In this document: piece by piece, positions 1-8,060 of the stretch
Position numbering within the stretch: the first letter of the stretch is position 1
Layout: each line of letters begins with the position of its first letter
Position numbers and translations under genes: made by a program
From: Planctomycetota bacterium
Lineage (GTDB): Bacteria; Planctomycetota; Phycisphaerae; Sedimentisphaerales; Anaerobacaceae
Direction: 5' to 3'
Length of the DNA stretch: 64,000 bases
Assembly (NCBI GenBank): GCA_020351025.1
Contig: CP070728.1
Coordinates: 1,631,533 to 1,695,532 of the forward strand
Notes under the pieces: model-generated
What the model saw: only the letters and a program-made list of their open reading frames with translations
Told to the model about the DNA's origin: nothing
Database searches by the model: none

Positions 1-1
1 C

Positions 2-448
2 GACTGGCAGTGGTCTATGGCTGCGGTTGTTATAGAGCCGGAGCAGGCCATTCTGTATCTTGCCGACTTCAATAACGTCTCCGACGCCAACGATGATGTT
101 CTACGCACGGCGACACATGTATTCACACAAGCGCCGGAAGAGTGGGACGGCATATATGGTATCGCCTGCGATGCAGGTATCATTGACGGCGGCTGGACTG
201 ACAGATTCTTCAGGGGTCAGCTGGATGCTGTCCGCGTCTACGACGTTTCCATGACCCCAGGCGAGATTTTAGGCCTGTCTGAGATGGAAGGAGTGATCTA
301 TCTGCCGCTGAAATCCGATGTTGATTTGTGCGTGGGTAATAAGAACCCCACTGACCCGTGTGCTCCTGTGGATGACCAGATCGACTTATGTGACTATTCC
401 AAGTTTGCGGACGAATGGCTCGAGACCAAACATTGGCCTCTGCCATAG
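2..448 (+). CDS. LamG-domain protein with dockerin-like tail (5' partial)
   Basis: The frame is open to the window edge, so only the C-terminal ~149 residues are visible. They hold the end of a LamG/concanavalin-A-like beta-sandwich (the stretch around FFRGQLDAVRVYD is typical of the last strands), followed by a short tail with DDQIDLCDYSKFADEWL. That tail resembles the second half of a dockerin-type calcium loop plus helix, a common ending of secreted planctomycete carbohydrate-binding proteins. The protein is probably extracellular and binds or cleaves glycans; the catalytic part, if any, lies outside the window. A strong hairpin terminator follows at once. The LamG call is fairly secure; the dockerin relationship is inference from one half-motif. 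Confidence 0.7.
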   Translation, partial: DWQWSMAAVVIEPEQAILYLADFNNVSDANDDVLRTATHVFTQAPEEWDGIYGIACDAGIIDGGWTDRFFRGQLDAVRVYDVSMTPGEILGLSEMEGVIYLPLKSDVDLCVGNKNPTDPCAPVDDQIDLCDYSKFADEWLETKHWPLP

Positions 449-478
449 TCTTTAGCCTGTGAGTTTGCACCAACAATT

Positions 479-522
479 CGGGGCCTATGCTAAATTAAAA
501 GGGCATAGGCCCCGATTCTTTT
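479..522 (+). terminator. Rho-independent terminator after the LamG gene
   Basis: A perfect 12-bp inverted repeat (479-490 with 503-514, CGGGGCCTATGC and its complement) encloses a 12-nt AT-rich loop and is followed by ATTCTTTT. It sits 31 bp past the LamG stop codon and ends that transcript. The stretch 523-714 holds no gene I can support. Confidence 0.85.
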
Positions 523-714
523 GCGCATTGTGCAAAGCACCACACTCATTGACATTCAGAGTTATGATATAAAAAGTAGAGGGGAGATATAACACCCACA
601 AGTATTTAGGTAAGAGGGGCCACACAATAAATGTAAATGAGCGGCTCAAAGCCGGCGCTTGAATATTCGCTGAGAAATATAAGGCAATAAAGAGACCTGG
701 GTATCACATTTCCG

Positions 715-1116
715 TCAATGTCGATATGGCACCTTTCTCACGCTGAAAGGCAAAGAGCCCTCTAAGCGGTTGTCAATTGCCAAATCGATTCTGTATTCTC
801 CATAGTCTTCCAACTTTAGTCTTTGAAGATTCAGAATAAGATTAACGACCGATGAATCAACGCCATCTGGGGCCTTCACTGATATCTTATTTTCTAATCT
901 GGGAGCTACTTCCCTGCCATCCTCGTCGATTACATTGATTCTTATACTGTGCTGGCCTTCTTCAATCTTGGAAAATCTTATTCTTGCTGCAATGGTACAG
1001 GCAGGATAGACGACGGGAACCTGCTTGGCATAAATACTGTCGAAGGCCCCCAAAACATTCAGTTTCCCCTGGCTGTCTGTCGCACAATCACATAACAGAA
1101 ACGCCTCAATGTTCAT
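715..1116 (-). CDS. DUF6941 family protein
   Basis: A 133-residue protein with no signal peptide or membrane segment. The opening (MNIEAFLLCDCATDSQGKL, then a V-L-G-A-F-D segment) and the beta-rich body with a conserved P-A-C-T-I-A-A-R-I-R-F strand match the small DUF6941 family of unknown function as I remember it. Members are predicted all-beta proteins. The start is followed upstream by an AAGGAAAAGAGAAAA-type purine stretch, so the ATG at 1116 is plausible. It lies upstream of nothing obviously related; maf is 57 bp away on the same strand and would be transcribed before it. I cannot assign a function. Confidence 0.6.
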   Translation of the reverse strand: MNIEAFLLCDCATDSQGKLNVLGAFDSIYAKQVPVVYPACTIAARIRFSKIEEGQHSIRINVIDEDGREVAPRLENKISVKAPDGVDSSVVNLILNLQRLKLEDYGEYRIDLAIDNRLEGSLPFSVRKVPYRH

Positions 1117-1173
1117 TTTCTCTTTTCCTTAAATAATCTGTGTGACTTTATCCACTGTTCGTGCGTCCACCAA

Positions 1174-1767
1174 TTATACCTGCTCGCCCATACACTTTTC
1201 CAGCATCTTCTGCAGAAGTTCCATCGGCAAGCCCATTACGTTGGTTAAACTGCCCTCTATTTTTTCAATAAATTCGTCTCCGTTTTCCCTGATAGCGTAA
1301 GCACCCGCCTTACCCTGCCAGGATTCGCTTTTGACGTGTTCGGCAATTTGTTCGGCAGTCATATTTTTAGGATAAATGGTCGTGGTATCACTCTCCACCA
1401 TCTCAATAGCGTCTCTTAATCTGAGAATTGCAACGCCAGTTATAACTTTGTGAGGCTTGCTGAAGAGTTCTCTGGTAATCTGCTCTGCTTCTTTTGCATC
1501 AGCGGCCTTACCGATCCTTTGGCCGCCAAAATCCACAACGGTATCGGAACCAATAACCAAATAGTCCGGAAACTCTGCTGCGACGCTTTTGGCTTTGGTA
1601 AGAGCCAATCGTTTAGCGTACTCAGAACAGCTGAGATGCTGTCCCGAGACACCTGACTCGTCGATATCCGGGACAACGACCTTAAATTCGTAGCCTGCTT
1701 CAGCCAACAACTGCCTCCTACGAGGCGAAGCCGAAGCTAAAATAAGTGGTAACTTAAGATTCAGCAA
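1174..1767 (-). CDS. maf: Maf-like nucleoside triphosphate pyrophosphatase
   Basis: A 197-residue Maf/YhdE protein. The family signature LILASASPRRRQLL sits at residues 8-21, followed by the IGSDTVV segment carrying the metal-binding aspartate near residue 75 and the G-K-A-G-A-Y-A-I-R-E motif near residue 155. Maf proteins hydrolyse non-canonical or methylated nucleotides (dTTP, UTP, m5UTP) to the monophosphate and are linked to septum control. The start is a TTG codon with no clear Shine-Dalgarno, but the family normally begins only a few residues before the signature, so little can be missing. Length and motifs are normal for the family. Confidence 0.93.
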   Translation of the reverse strand: MLNLKLPLILASASPRRRQLLAEAGYEFKVVVPDIDESGVSGQHLSCSEYAKRLALTKAKSVAAEFPDYLVIGSDTVVDFGGQRIGKAADAKEAEQITRELFSKPHKVITGVAILRLRDAIEMVESDTTTIYPKNMTAEQIAEHVKSESWQGKAGAYAIRENGDEFIEKIEGSLTNVMGLPMELLQKMLEKCMGEQV

Positions 1768-1812
1768 TTCAATAACCAGAAATCATCAACCAATACGCCG
1801 TAGGCGTACAAG

Positions 1813-2865
1813 TTACTTCAGGTGCACCTGGTAAACAATCTTTTTGCAAAAAGCCAGGTATTCTTTTTCCAGTTGGTCAAAATCATCGCCTATATATTGC
1901 TTAAATAACTCTGTCCCAACAGCTCGATTCCACTGTATAGTCAATGGTATGTTTCTATCGGCTGCAATTGTCTTACCCTGCTCGCTGAGGGGCCAATCTC
2001 CTCTAAGCCCATCCAGAAGCAAATTATGGAAATTGCGAAGTCGTTTGCCATAGCCTTCCTCGCGCAAAAAACGCACGAGCGCATAAGATTGTCCGTAAAA
2101 TGCCCTCACAGCGGCTTTTTTCTCCGTAGTAAGCAACTCTCCGGGGTTTATAGCTATCAATTCTCTAAGCGGTATCATTTCGTTTTTTATAAGCGTCGTT
2201 TTCAATGCACCTAAGCGGTACATATTCCGCCCCGGCTCAAAATAAAATAGTCCCTGGTCGTATCTGCTGACTTCGAAGAGCATTGCGATACCTTCATCAA
2301 CCCAACTCGGCAGACGAAATCTAAAATGCCTTTTATTGAACTGGTGCCAGCCCTCGTGCCCAATCGCGGAAAAAGTTCGCTCTCTACCAATATTATATGC
2401 TACGCAGACACCGTTAAGATAATAGGCACCCGCCTTTATCTTGCAGAATACTGACGCCTGCGGCCCTGCAAAGCTCTTTGTGAAATCCTCCCAGTGACGG
2501 CGCTGAGCAAAAAGACATATTTTAAATGTGCTCGTCGTTTCAACAGGTTCGGGTAGCTGATTGTTATAGCCCTGATAGGCTGACTCCACAAATCCGGGAA
2601 CCTGTGAAAGCATCAAAGGCTCTAAAAGCGTTGTGAAAATCTCATAGTGCGTGGTTGTAAGCTTTAGGCCGGGGGCATAGTCATTTTGCCAGACTTCGAC
2701 AGACTTCAATGCCGGCAGTTGCGAGTCCTGCAAATAATCAATCATACCGGCGGGTGTATCAATTCCGTGACCTGTCGTCTCTGTTGTCCCAATAGATACG
2801 GGTTCGGAACAGCCGGTTAAACAAAAAATCACAATTATCAAAATTATCGCAAACTTTCGTACCAT
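1813..2865 (-). CDS. DUF1570 lipoprotein, putative metallopeptidase
   Basis: A 350-residue lipoprotein. Residues 4-19 form a short hydrophobic signal ending in the lipobox LTGC, with Cys19 as lipidation site. The zinc-peptidase motif H170-E171-G-W-H174 is followed by a glutamate in PSWVDEG near residue 191, the gluzincin-type arrangement seen in DUF1570, a family abundant in planctomycetes. The protein is predicted to be anchored in a membrane facing the periplasm or outside. Substrate unknown. It ends 46 bp before the maf start and may be co-transcribed with it. Protease activity is inferred from the motif only. Confidence 0.8.
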   Translation of the reverse strand: MVRKFAIILIIVIFCLTGCSEPVSIGTTETTGHGIDTPAGMIDYLQDSQLPALKSVEVWQNDYAPGLKLTTTHYEIFTTLLEPLMLSQVPGFVESAYQGYNNQLPEPVETTSTFKICLFAQRRHWEDFTKSFAGPQASVFCKIKAGAYYLNGVCVAYNIGRERTFSAIGHEGWHQFNKRHFRFRLPSWVDEGIAMLFEVSRYDQGLFYFEPGRNMYRLGALKTTLIKNEMIPLRELIAINPGELLTTEKKAAVRAFYGQSYALVRFLREEGYGKRLRNFHNLLLDGLRGDWPLSEQGKTIAADRNIPLTIQWNRAVGTELFKQYIGDDFDQLEKEYLAFCKKIVYQVHLK

Positions 2866-3089
2866 AATCTTTCCTTAGGTGAAAGAACTGAGAGTATTTA
2901 GAGGGGAAATTGATTGTTTTGTCAAGATAGAGCCGGATGCAAGAGGCATTATTAAAGAATCCCAGTGTTTATATTATCTTGAAAATCGGCACCAAGCAGA
3001 AAAAATATTAGATTATTTGTCCAGGTGGGGGGTATTTTTCGTCTAAACTTATGGCTGGCCAAGAAAAAACAATAAAACGACAGGAAAAT

Positions 3090-3683
3090 ATGAGCAGTAG
3101 AATAAAGAATCTGTGCAGGTGTGTTAAAAAGGGCGATAAGGATGCTGCCTGCGAATTGTTGACGATTTACTACCAAGATATCTTTGGATATTTTAGACGT
3201 CTTTGCGGAAGCAAAGAAGATGCCGAAGACCTGACACAGCAGGCTTTTCTCAAAGTATGGCGCTCGCTTGGCAGTTTCCGAGGCCGAAGCAGTTTTTCGA
3301 CGTGGCTTTACAGAATTGCCTATAACACTTATATCGACCGGCATCGCAGAAACAGGCAGACTAAATCCTGCACAGACCAATGGTGGCAGCAGTGCATAGA
3401 TACAAGTCCGGGGCCCTTTGCCAATGCCGCCGAACGGCAAATGGCTAAACGCTTATACACTGCTGTAGAGCAACTCGACGATGGCAAAAAACACTTGGTA
3501 CACCTGCACTACTATCAGGGATTGTCTCTGAGGCAAACAGCCAAAGTATTAAATATCTCAACGAGCACGGTAAAGTACAGACTTCGCGAAGTCATTAAAC
3601 TGCTGCGGGAACAACTTGGTGTTGAAGAAAATGGACTTAGTCAAAAAGAATCCATCCCAATTGCAAAAGGAGAACCAATATGA
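3090..3683 (+). CDS. ECF-type RNA polymerase sigma factor
   Basis: A sigma-70 family ECF factor of ~197 residues. Region 2 is visible in the part with YYQDIFGYFRRL, the D-A-E-D-L-T-Q-Q-A-F stretch and FSTWLYRIAYN; region 4 carries the helix-turn-helix with LSLRQTAKVLNISTSTVKYRL near the C-terminus. I prefer the ATG at 3090, preceded by AGGAAAAT at good spacing, over an in-frame ATG at 3051 with no nearby ribosome site. It overlaps the next gene by 4 bp (ATGA), so the two are translationally coupled; that partner is probably its anti-sigma factor. The signal is not evident from the sequence. Confidence 0.92.
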   Translation: MSSRIKNLCRCVKKGDKDAACELLTIYYQDIFGYFRRLCGSKEDAEDLTQQAFLKVWRSLGSFRGRSSFSTWLYRIAYNTYIDRHRRNRQTKSCTDQWWQQCIDTSPGPFANAAERQMAKRLYTAVEQLDDGKKHLVHLHYYQGLSLRQTAKVLNISTSTVKYRLREVIKLLREQLGVEENGLSQKESIPIAKGEPI

Positions 3684-4369
3684 ATACAAAAAAGAAAATA
3701 GAGCGGTATTTGCACAATGCTCCAAAACCACCGGCACCGGATGGTTTGCTGGATAGATTGAAAGAGGATGCCTCCACAACAGAGGTTGAAACACAGAGTT
3801 GGGGCTTACGCAGATGGTTTGCCCCCCCCGGTGGGGCGGTATCGCCTCGGCGGATAGCAATTGCGGCGGCAATTGTAATTATGATTATGCTCCCTCTGAG
3901 CTACGGTGCGGTCAGAGTGATAAAATATTGTATAACGGAGGTTACGTTTGAGTATCCTGAAGATAATATAACATTTGGAGTTTCAAGCACCTTCGAAGGT
4001 AATGGCAAAGAAGACGTCAGGGAAACTTTAGAGGAATTTCGTAAGCTCTATAATGAAGGCAAGGCCGAAGAGGTTAAACCGGGCGTGTGGGTAGTTACTC
4101 TTTCCAGCGGTGAAAAATTTGCTTTAGCCGGCGATAATCCTGAATGGGCAGGACTTTTAGAGACAGAGGAAGTACAAGAGCTGATGAAGGAGCAGTTTGA
4201 TGAGATTCTCGAACTGAGAAAGGCTGGCGATTTTGAGAAAATCTACAAACCCGAACATGATTTTGAAATCGATGGAGTAAAGTACAGGTACTTTGAAGCC
4301 CACTACACGCTATCCAATGGCAAGGTCGTAAGTGTCGGCGACTCTGAGCCGGCAGAAGACGAAGATTAG
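3680..4369 (+). CDS. Membrane-anchored protein, probable anti-sigma factor
   Basis: A 229-residue protein with a ~58-residue cytoplasmic N-terminal part, one membrane segment (about residues 59-80, IAIAAAIVIMIMLPLSYGAV) and an acidic ~150-residue outer domain with no family I recognise. Overlap with the sigma gene, size and topology fit an anti-sigma factor, although no zinc-binding HxxxCxxC motif is present, so it is not a classic ZAS-type protein. A run of eight C at 3822-3829 lies just before the membrane segment; slippage there would cut off the outer domain. The function is inferred from position and topology alone. Confidence 0.65.
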   Translation: MNTKKKIERYLHNAPKPPAPDGLLDRLKEDASTTEVETQSWGLRRWFAPPGGAVSPRRIAIAAAIVIMIMLPLSYGAVRVIKYCITEVTFEYPEDNITFGVSSTFEGNGKEDVRETLEEFRKLYNEGKAEEVKPGVWVVTLSSGEKFALAGDNPEWAGLLETEEVQELMKEQFDEILELRKAGDFEKIYKPEHDFEIDGVKYRYFEAHYTLSNGKVVSVGDSEPAEDED

Positions 4370-4405
4370 TAAAAAAAGACAAGGATAAATAACTTAGCAC
4401 GTGGC

Positions 4406-4429
4406 AAGCGGGGTCTAATGGCCCCGCTT
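4406..4429. terminator. Bidirectional terminator between converging genes
   Basis: The inverted repeat AAGCGGGG/CCCCGCTT (8 bp, 8-nt loop) lies between the converging sigma/anti-sigma operon and the AMMECR1 gene. The flanks are AT-rich on both sides but lack a long T run, so termination may be partial. It could serve both strands. Confidence 0.6.
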
Positions 4430-4462
4430 ATTACTTAATTCAAGCGGCTGTAATAGGGAGAG

Positions 4463-5026
4463 CTATATATCTTTGAAATCTGCGCCGAATACCTCGGCGG
4501 TGAAAAGATAGACTTCGGTCTTCGGGTCTTTCCAGGCATCGGCAGGCAGGCCTGCTTTGTGTGCGCAGCAATATGACAGAAATTCCTCTTTGCTCCAGCC
4601 GGTCTCTGTGGCAACCTGTGGTAGAAAGCAGCCTGATGTGCAGCCTCTTTTTATATAGATGCCGTCAACACCAAGACGCAGACCCAAGGGGTCATCGGTA
4701 CGTTTCAAAGGTGAAAGAACGGATATTTCTATATCTAATTGTTCAAGCTCATCAGCAGTTATCCGGTCGGCGAAGAACCGGGGGTCGCCGGTAGCAGATG
4801 CCTTTGCCATATCGACGACCAGTTCAATCAAGGGGCTTTCAGAGGTAAACTGGCCGATACAGCCTCGCAATCTTCCCTGATTTTTCAAGGTTACAAAGCA
4901 GCCGCAGGGAGCATTCAGATGCGGGTCATCTGATTTGGGCTTTGGAAGCGACCTACCGGTTAAGCAGGCCTCAACGGTATCGCGGGCGGTCCTTAGCAGA
5001 ATTTGCTTCTGGGTATCGTCCATCAT
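4463..5026 (-). CDS. AMMECR1 domain protein (AmmeMemoRadiSam system protein A-like)
   Basis: A 187-residue AMMECR1-fold protein. The family hallmark L-R-G-C-I-G sits near residues 54-59 in GRLRGCIGQF, and the downstream segment with I-E-I-S-V-L-S-P-L is also typical. The family is found in all domains; in bacteria it often accompanies a Memo-like protein and a radical SAM enzyme, neither of which is next to it here. The biochemical role is unknown. Its ATG overlaps the stop of the VTT gene by one base (TAATG), so the two form an operon. Length matches the family. Confidence 0.9.
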   Translation of the reverse strand: MMDDTQKQILLRTARDTVEACLTGRSLPKPKSDDPHLNAPCGCFVTLKNQGRLRGCIGQFTSESPLIELVVDMAKASATGDPRFFADRITADELEQLDIEISVLSPLKRTDDPLGLRLGVDGIYIKRGCTSGCFLPQVATETGWSKEEFLSYCCAHKAGLPADAWKDPKTEVYLFTAEVFGADFKDI

Positions 5027-5703
5027 TAGCCGGCGAAAAGTCGTCCTAACAGCTTCATTAAATAGGCAAGAACCATTAACAATATAATAACCACTACCGT
5101 TGCGATATTGAAATATTTTTCTATCAAGCGTCGGGCTTTCTCGCCGAGGAAATAAAAGAGCAACGCCTCACCGCCAAATCGCATCGTCCTGAAAACAACA
5201 CTTATACCGACAAATTTAAGCAAAGAAACCTCCGCCATTCCGCCGACCCAACTGAAAATCATATAAGGGACCGGCGTCAGAGCTGAAATGGCAATTGCCC
5301 AAAAATCATATCTGCGATAAAGCTCCAGCGCCTGCTGTGCTTTATCCGCCAAATGAATCGGGCCAAAGCTTAACTGCTCAAAGAAATTAACGACCCTTTC
5401 CGGCCCGATTGCCAGGCCGAGCGAGAAGGCGATTGTTCCTCCGAGAACGGAAAAAAATGCACAGGTAAGGCCATATCTTATCGAGCGCTTCGGTTTGCCC
5501 AGGCAGAGTCCAATTACCAGAACATCCGCCGGTATCGGCACACAAATCGGCTCAGTCAGAGCAAGTATAATGAGAGCCAGCATCCCGAAACGCGTATCAG
5601 CCCAGTGAACAACCCAGTTGTACAACCGCCTGTGCAAGTGCCAGAAGGCAACATTCTCGCCGCTCGCTTTACCGTTTGAATCATTCATTCTATCATCGTT
5701 CAT
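5026..5703 (-). CDS. VTT/DedA-like membrane protein (YqaA type)
   Basis: A polytopic protein of ~225 residues with four to five hydrophobic segments. The part with LTEPICVPIPADVLVIGLCLG and the later SALTPVPYMIFSWVGG match the VTT (SNARE-associated, YqaA) family, whose members are proposed lipid scramblases or transporters. A longer open frame to 5865 exists, but it would overlap the divergent ispE and adds residues unlike the family; the ATG at 5703 or 5688 is more likely. It is coupled to the AMMECR1 gene by a one-base overlap. The membrane family call is secure; the substrate is unknown. Confidence 0.82.
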   Translation of the reverse strand: MNDDRMNDSNGKASGENVAFWHLHRRLYNWVVHWADTRFGMLALIILALTEPICVPIPADVLVIGLCLGKPKRSIRYGLTCAFFSVLGGTIAFSLGLAIGPERVVNFFEQLSFGPIHLADKAQQALELYRRYDFWAIAISALTPVPYMIFSWVGGMAEVSLLKFVGISVVFRTMRFGGEALLFYFLGEKARRLIEKYFNIATVVVIILLMVLAYLMKLLGRLFAG

Positions 5704-5737
5704 AATTTTGCAGTCAACATAAGGATAATCTGTTATA

Positions 5738-6676
5738 ATGTCAACAAACATTATCAAAGCAACCTCGACAGCTATGGTTGGCAAAGAAAAAATCACCATT
5801 GTCGACGACGAATTATTAGTACTGGCACCGGCCAAAATCAATCTGTCTTTGCTTGTGGCTGGCAAGCGTCCCGACGGCTTTCACGAAATAGAAACTATAA
5901 TGGCCAAGGTAAACTGGTATGACGAAATACTCATCCAGCGAGGCGTAAGGTCCGGCATAGAACTTGTATGTAAGGGCCCGTACTGGGCACCACAGGGGAG
6001 AGAGAATTTAGCCTACAAGGCCTGTGAAATGCTCCTGAAAAGCTGCGGCTCAAAAGCCAATATCAAAATCACCCTGACAAAGAATATTCCAGCCGGAGCC
6101 GGTCTCGGTTCAGCCAGCAGCGATGCCGCAGCAACACTAATAGGTGTCAGAAAATTTCTTCAATTGCCTCTTCAACCACAGAAGCTGCACGAAACGGCAA
6201 CAGCTTTGGGCAGCGACGTACCGTTCTTTCTCAACGGGCCATTGGCTCTTTGCACAGGAAAAGGTGAAAAAATTAAAAAATTAGAAAAATTTTTTGATTT
6301 TTCGGCCCTTTTAATACTACCGAATGTAAGTGTCTCTACAAAAAGGGTTTATGCTAATTATAAGGACAACAGAGCTTATTACGAAAAGCTCAGAGGCCAA
6401 ATAAACAGCTATATTGAAAAAAACAGGATTGATTTGGTACCAAGGATGTGCGCAAATATGTTAGAGAAAAGTTGTTTTAGTTTATACAGAGAAATTGCGG
6501 AACTGAAGGCCGAAATTGAGTCATCAGAGAGTTTGCTTGTATGTTTGAGCGGTAGCGGTTCCGCTATGTTTTGTATTATTGACAATAAGGATCTGGAAGA
6601 AGTCGGAGAAATCCAACATAATCTTCAGAAAAAGTACGGTTGCAACAGCCTTATCGTGAGCAACAACAGATGGTAA
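5738..6676 (+). CDS. ispE: 4-diphosphocytidyl-2-C-methyl-D-erythritol kinase
   Basis: A GHMP-family kinase of ~312 residues that phosphorylates CDP-ME on the 2-hydroxyl in the MEP isoprenoid pathway. APAKINLSLLV gives the substrate-side motif, PAGAGLGSASSDAA (from about residue 118) is the ATP loop, and LSGSGSAMF near the C-terminus is GHMP motif 3. The first ATG (5738) has no close ribosome site; an in-frame ATG at 5774 would trim 12 residues and fit the family length as well. dxr, another gene of the pathway, lies at 26.4 kb. The next gene is a spoVG variant, an ispE-spoVG proximity also known in Firmicutes. Confidence 0.95.
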   Translation: MSTNIIKATSTAMVGKEKITIVDDELLVLAPAKINLSLLVAGKRPDGFHEIETIMAKVNWYDEILIQRGVRSGIELVCKGPYWAPQGRENLAYKACEMLLKSCGSKANIKITLTKNIPAGAGLGSASSDAAATLIGVRKFLQLPLQPQKLHETATALGSDVPFFLNGPLALCTGKGEKIKKLEKFFDFSALLILPNVSVSTKRVYANYKDNRAYYEKLRGQINSYIEKNRIDLVPRMCANMLEKSCFSLYREIAELKAEIESSESLLVCLSGSGSAMFCIIDNKDLEEVGEIQHNLQKKYGCNSLIVSNNRW

Positions 6677-6697
6677 ACTTTTAGGCGAGGCAAAAAA

Positions 6698-7138
6698 ATG
6701 GAAATCAGTGAGGTCAGAGTCAAATTAGTAGACAACAAGGATGATAGGTTAAAAGCTTTTTGCTCGGTGACGATGGACAATGAGTTTGTGATTCGCGACA
6801 TCAAGATTATCGAAGGTGCGGGTGGTCTTTTTGTCGCCATGCCGTCACGAAAAATGAGCGACCACTGCCCAAAGTGCGGAGGCAAAAATCATCTCAGAGC
6901 CAAATTCTGCAATAACTGTGGTGCAGCACTACCTGAAAACCGGGCCAAGAAAGATATGAAAGGCAGAATGAAGCTGCACGCCGATATCGCGCACCCAATT
7001 AACGCAGAATGCAGACAAAAAATCCAAGAAAAAGTTATAGCCGCTTTCAAGGAAGAAGTCGAAAAATCCAAAGAACCGGGATACAAACCTGTTGAGATGG
7101 ATGAGCCGGACGATGAAGTCCCTGAAATAGTTACGTAG
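6698..7138 (+). CDS. spoVG: SpoVG-like protein with an inserted zinc ribbon
   Basis: A 146-residue protein. Residues 1-51 follow SpoVG closely (I-S-E-V-R-V-K-L, then I-R-D-I-K-I-I-E-G, then F-V-A-M-P-S-R-K), and residues 90-108 resume it ([12 protein letters not shown]). Between the halves, residues 53-88 insert a four-cysteine ribbon (C57-P-K-C60 and C71-N-N-C74) plus a basic linker. SpoVG is a small site-specific DNA/RNA-binding regulator; the ribbon would add a metal-binding, probably nucleic-acid-contacting module. It lies 21 bp after ispE and is probably co-transcribed. The C-terminal tail is acidic. The SpoVG relationship is secure; the ribbon's role is inference. Confidence 0.88.
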   Translation: MEISEVRVKLVDNKDDRLKAFCSVTMDNEFVIRDIKIIEGAGGLFVAMPSRKMSDHCPKCGGKNHLRAKFCNNCGAALPENRAKKDMKGRMKLHADIAHPINAECRQKIQEKVIAAFKEEVEKSKEPGYKPVEMDEPDDEVPEIVT

Positions 7139-7328
7139 TTTAAGGCCGGACCACCTTTAGCAGGGTCCCCCTAAATGTAAAAAACACGATTAGATGTTCC
7201 CTGCATCAAACTACAATAGGGAACTAAAAAAACAACCAACGCACACCTATTGTCGGCTAAAAGGGCTCGATAATGGGTTTTGATTTAATATAAAGACTAC
7301 CATCTATGGTATAAGCAGATTCATCGCT

Positions 7329-7354
7329 GGTCTCAAATTGGAGCGACTGAGACC
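7329..7354 (-). terminator. Hairpin after the FlgM-like gene
   Basis: A perfect 7-bp inverted repeat (GGTCTCA/TGAGACC, 12-nt loop) starts 15 bp beyond the stop of the FlgM-like gene on the minus strand. It lacks a T run, so I call it a candidate only. The region 7139-7328 otherwise holds a short GGACC/GGTCC hairpin (7148-7168) and no gene. Confidence 0.4.
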
Positions 7355-7368
7355 CTCCTTAATCGTTT

Positions 7369-7650
7369 TTAGGTAGTAAGTTCATCAAGAACTTTATCAA
7401 GAGCAACATCTAAACGTTCGTTGAGATTATATTTACCTTCGGTAAGCTGCCGGCGAATATCAAGAACTTTCTCCCTGCGAACCTCCGGCAGCGAGGCAAT
7501 TTTTTTTAACACCTGGCCAACAGGCGTAGTGTTAATATTCTCAAGGATTTGCTCCATAATCAAATCCTCATCCGAAATCACATTTTCATCAATTCTTCCC
7601 TCTCCTTGGTCTTGGCCTTCAACGCAGTCGTCGGAACGCACATTCGACAT
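7369..7650 (-). CDS. FlgM-like anti-sigma-28 family protein
   Basis: A ~93-residue soluble protein. The C-terminal half, with V-L-K-K-I-A-S-L-P-E-V-R-R-E-K-V then I-R-R-Q-L-T-E-G-K-Y and a final L-D-K-V-L-D-E-L, resembles the helical sigma-binding part of FlgM: the pattern of a V-x-x-I-R-x-x-I-x-x-G-x-Y turn followed by a helix with Ala/Leu spacing. The acidic N-terminal part would be disordered, as in FlgM. I chose the ATG at 7650, which has AGGA 9 bases upstream; the frame also opens to 7719. No flagellar genes are in the window. The family call is a motif judgement, not a search. Confidence 0.55.
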   Translation of the reverse strand: MSNVRSDDCVEGQDQGEGRIDENVISDEDLIMEQILENINTTPVGQVLKKIASLPEVRREKVLDIRRQLTEGKYNLNERLDVALDKVLDELTT

Positions 7651-8060
7651 TTTAACCAATCCTGATTGATAAGCTGCAGGCGAAAACCTCCGTATTTCCG
7701 TCTCAGAACTAATAACCACTATATATTGTATGCCCCCAAATCCTTTCGAGGAACAAAACCACTTTTACAATGTTGGTATCGACAGGAGCAGGCCGAAAAC
7801 TTTAGAAAAGTTTGGTTTTGCCCTAACTGGCTCAATGATATACGATTACATCAATGCAACAGCCAAACACGCCTTGTCAGTATTAAAATCTACGTTTTGA
7901 ACAAGCCCATCTTCACACCAAAAGGTGCCTAAGAATTCTATTTGGGCAAAATAGGTAATACACAACATATAGTGATATGCAAAAATTTTTGAAGAAAACA
8001 AAAACCAAAATGCCAGAATTGAATCAGCCGATAATATACTCAATAAACAATCGGTTAACC
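7651..8060. other. 410-bp gap without a supported gene
   Basis: Between gspM and the FlgM-like gene there are only short open frames with no family resemblance and no ribosome sites of note (for example 7846-8064 minus, 72 codons, hydrophobic). The sequence is AT-rich. It probably holds the end of the secretion-system transcript and a promoter for the FlgM-like gene, but I cannot point to either. Confidence 0.4.

Noticed and set aside
2952-3440. A 162-codon minus-strand ORF over the sigma factor
   Set aside because: It is antisense to a clear sigma-70 factor and has no family features.
5734-5739. A perfect TATAAT as ispE promoter
   Set aside because: No -35 box at 16-18 bp, and it overlaps the first ATG. 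It would need the ATG at 5774 as start.
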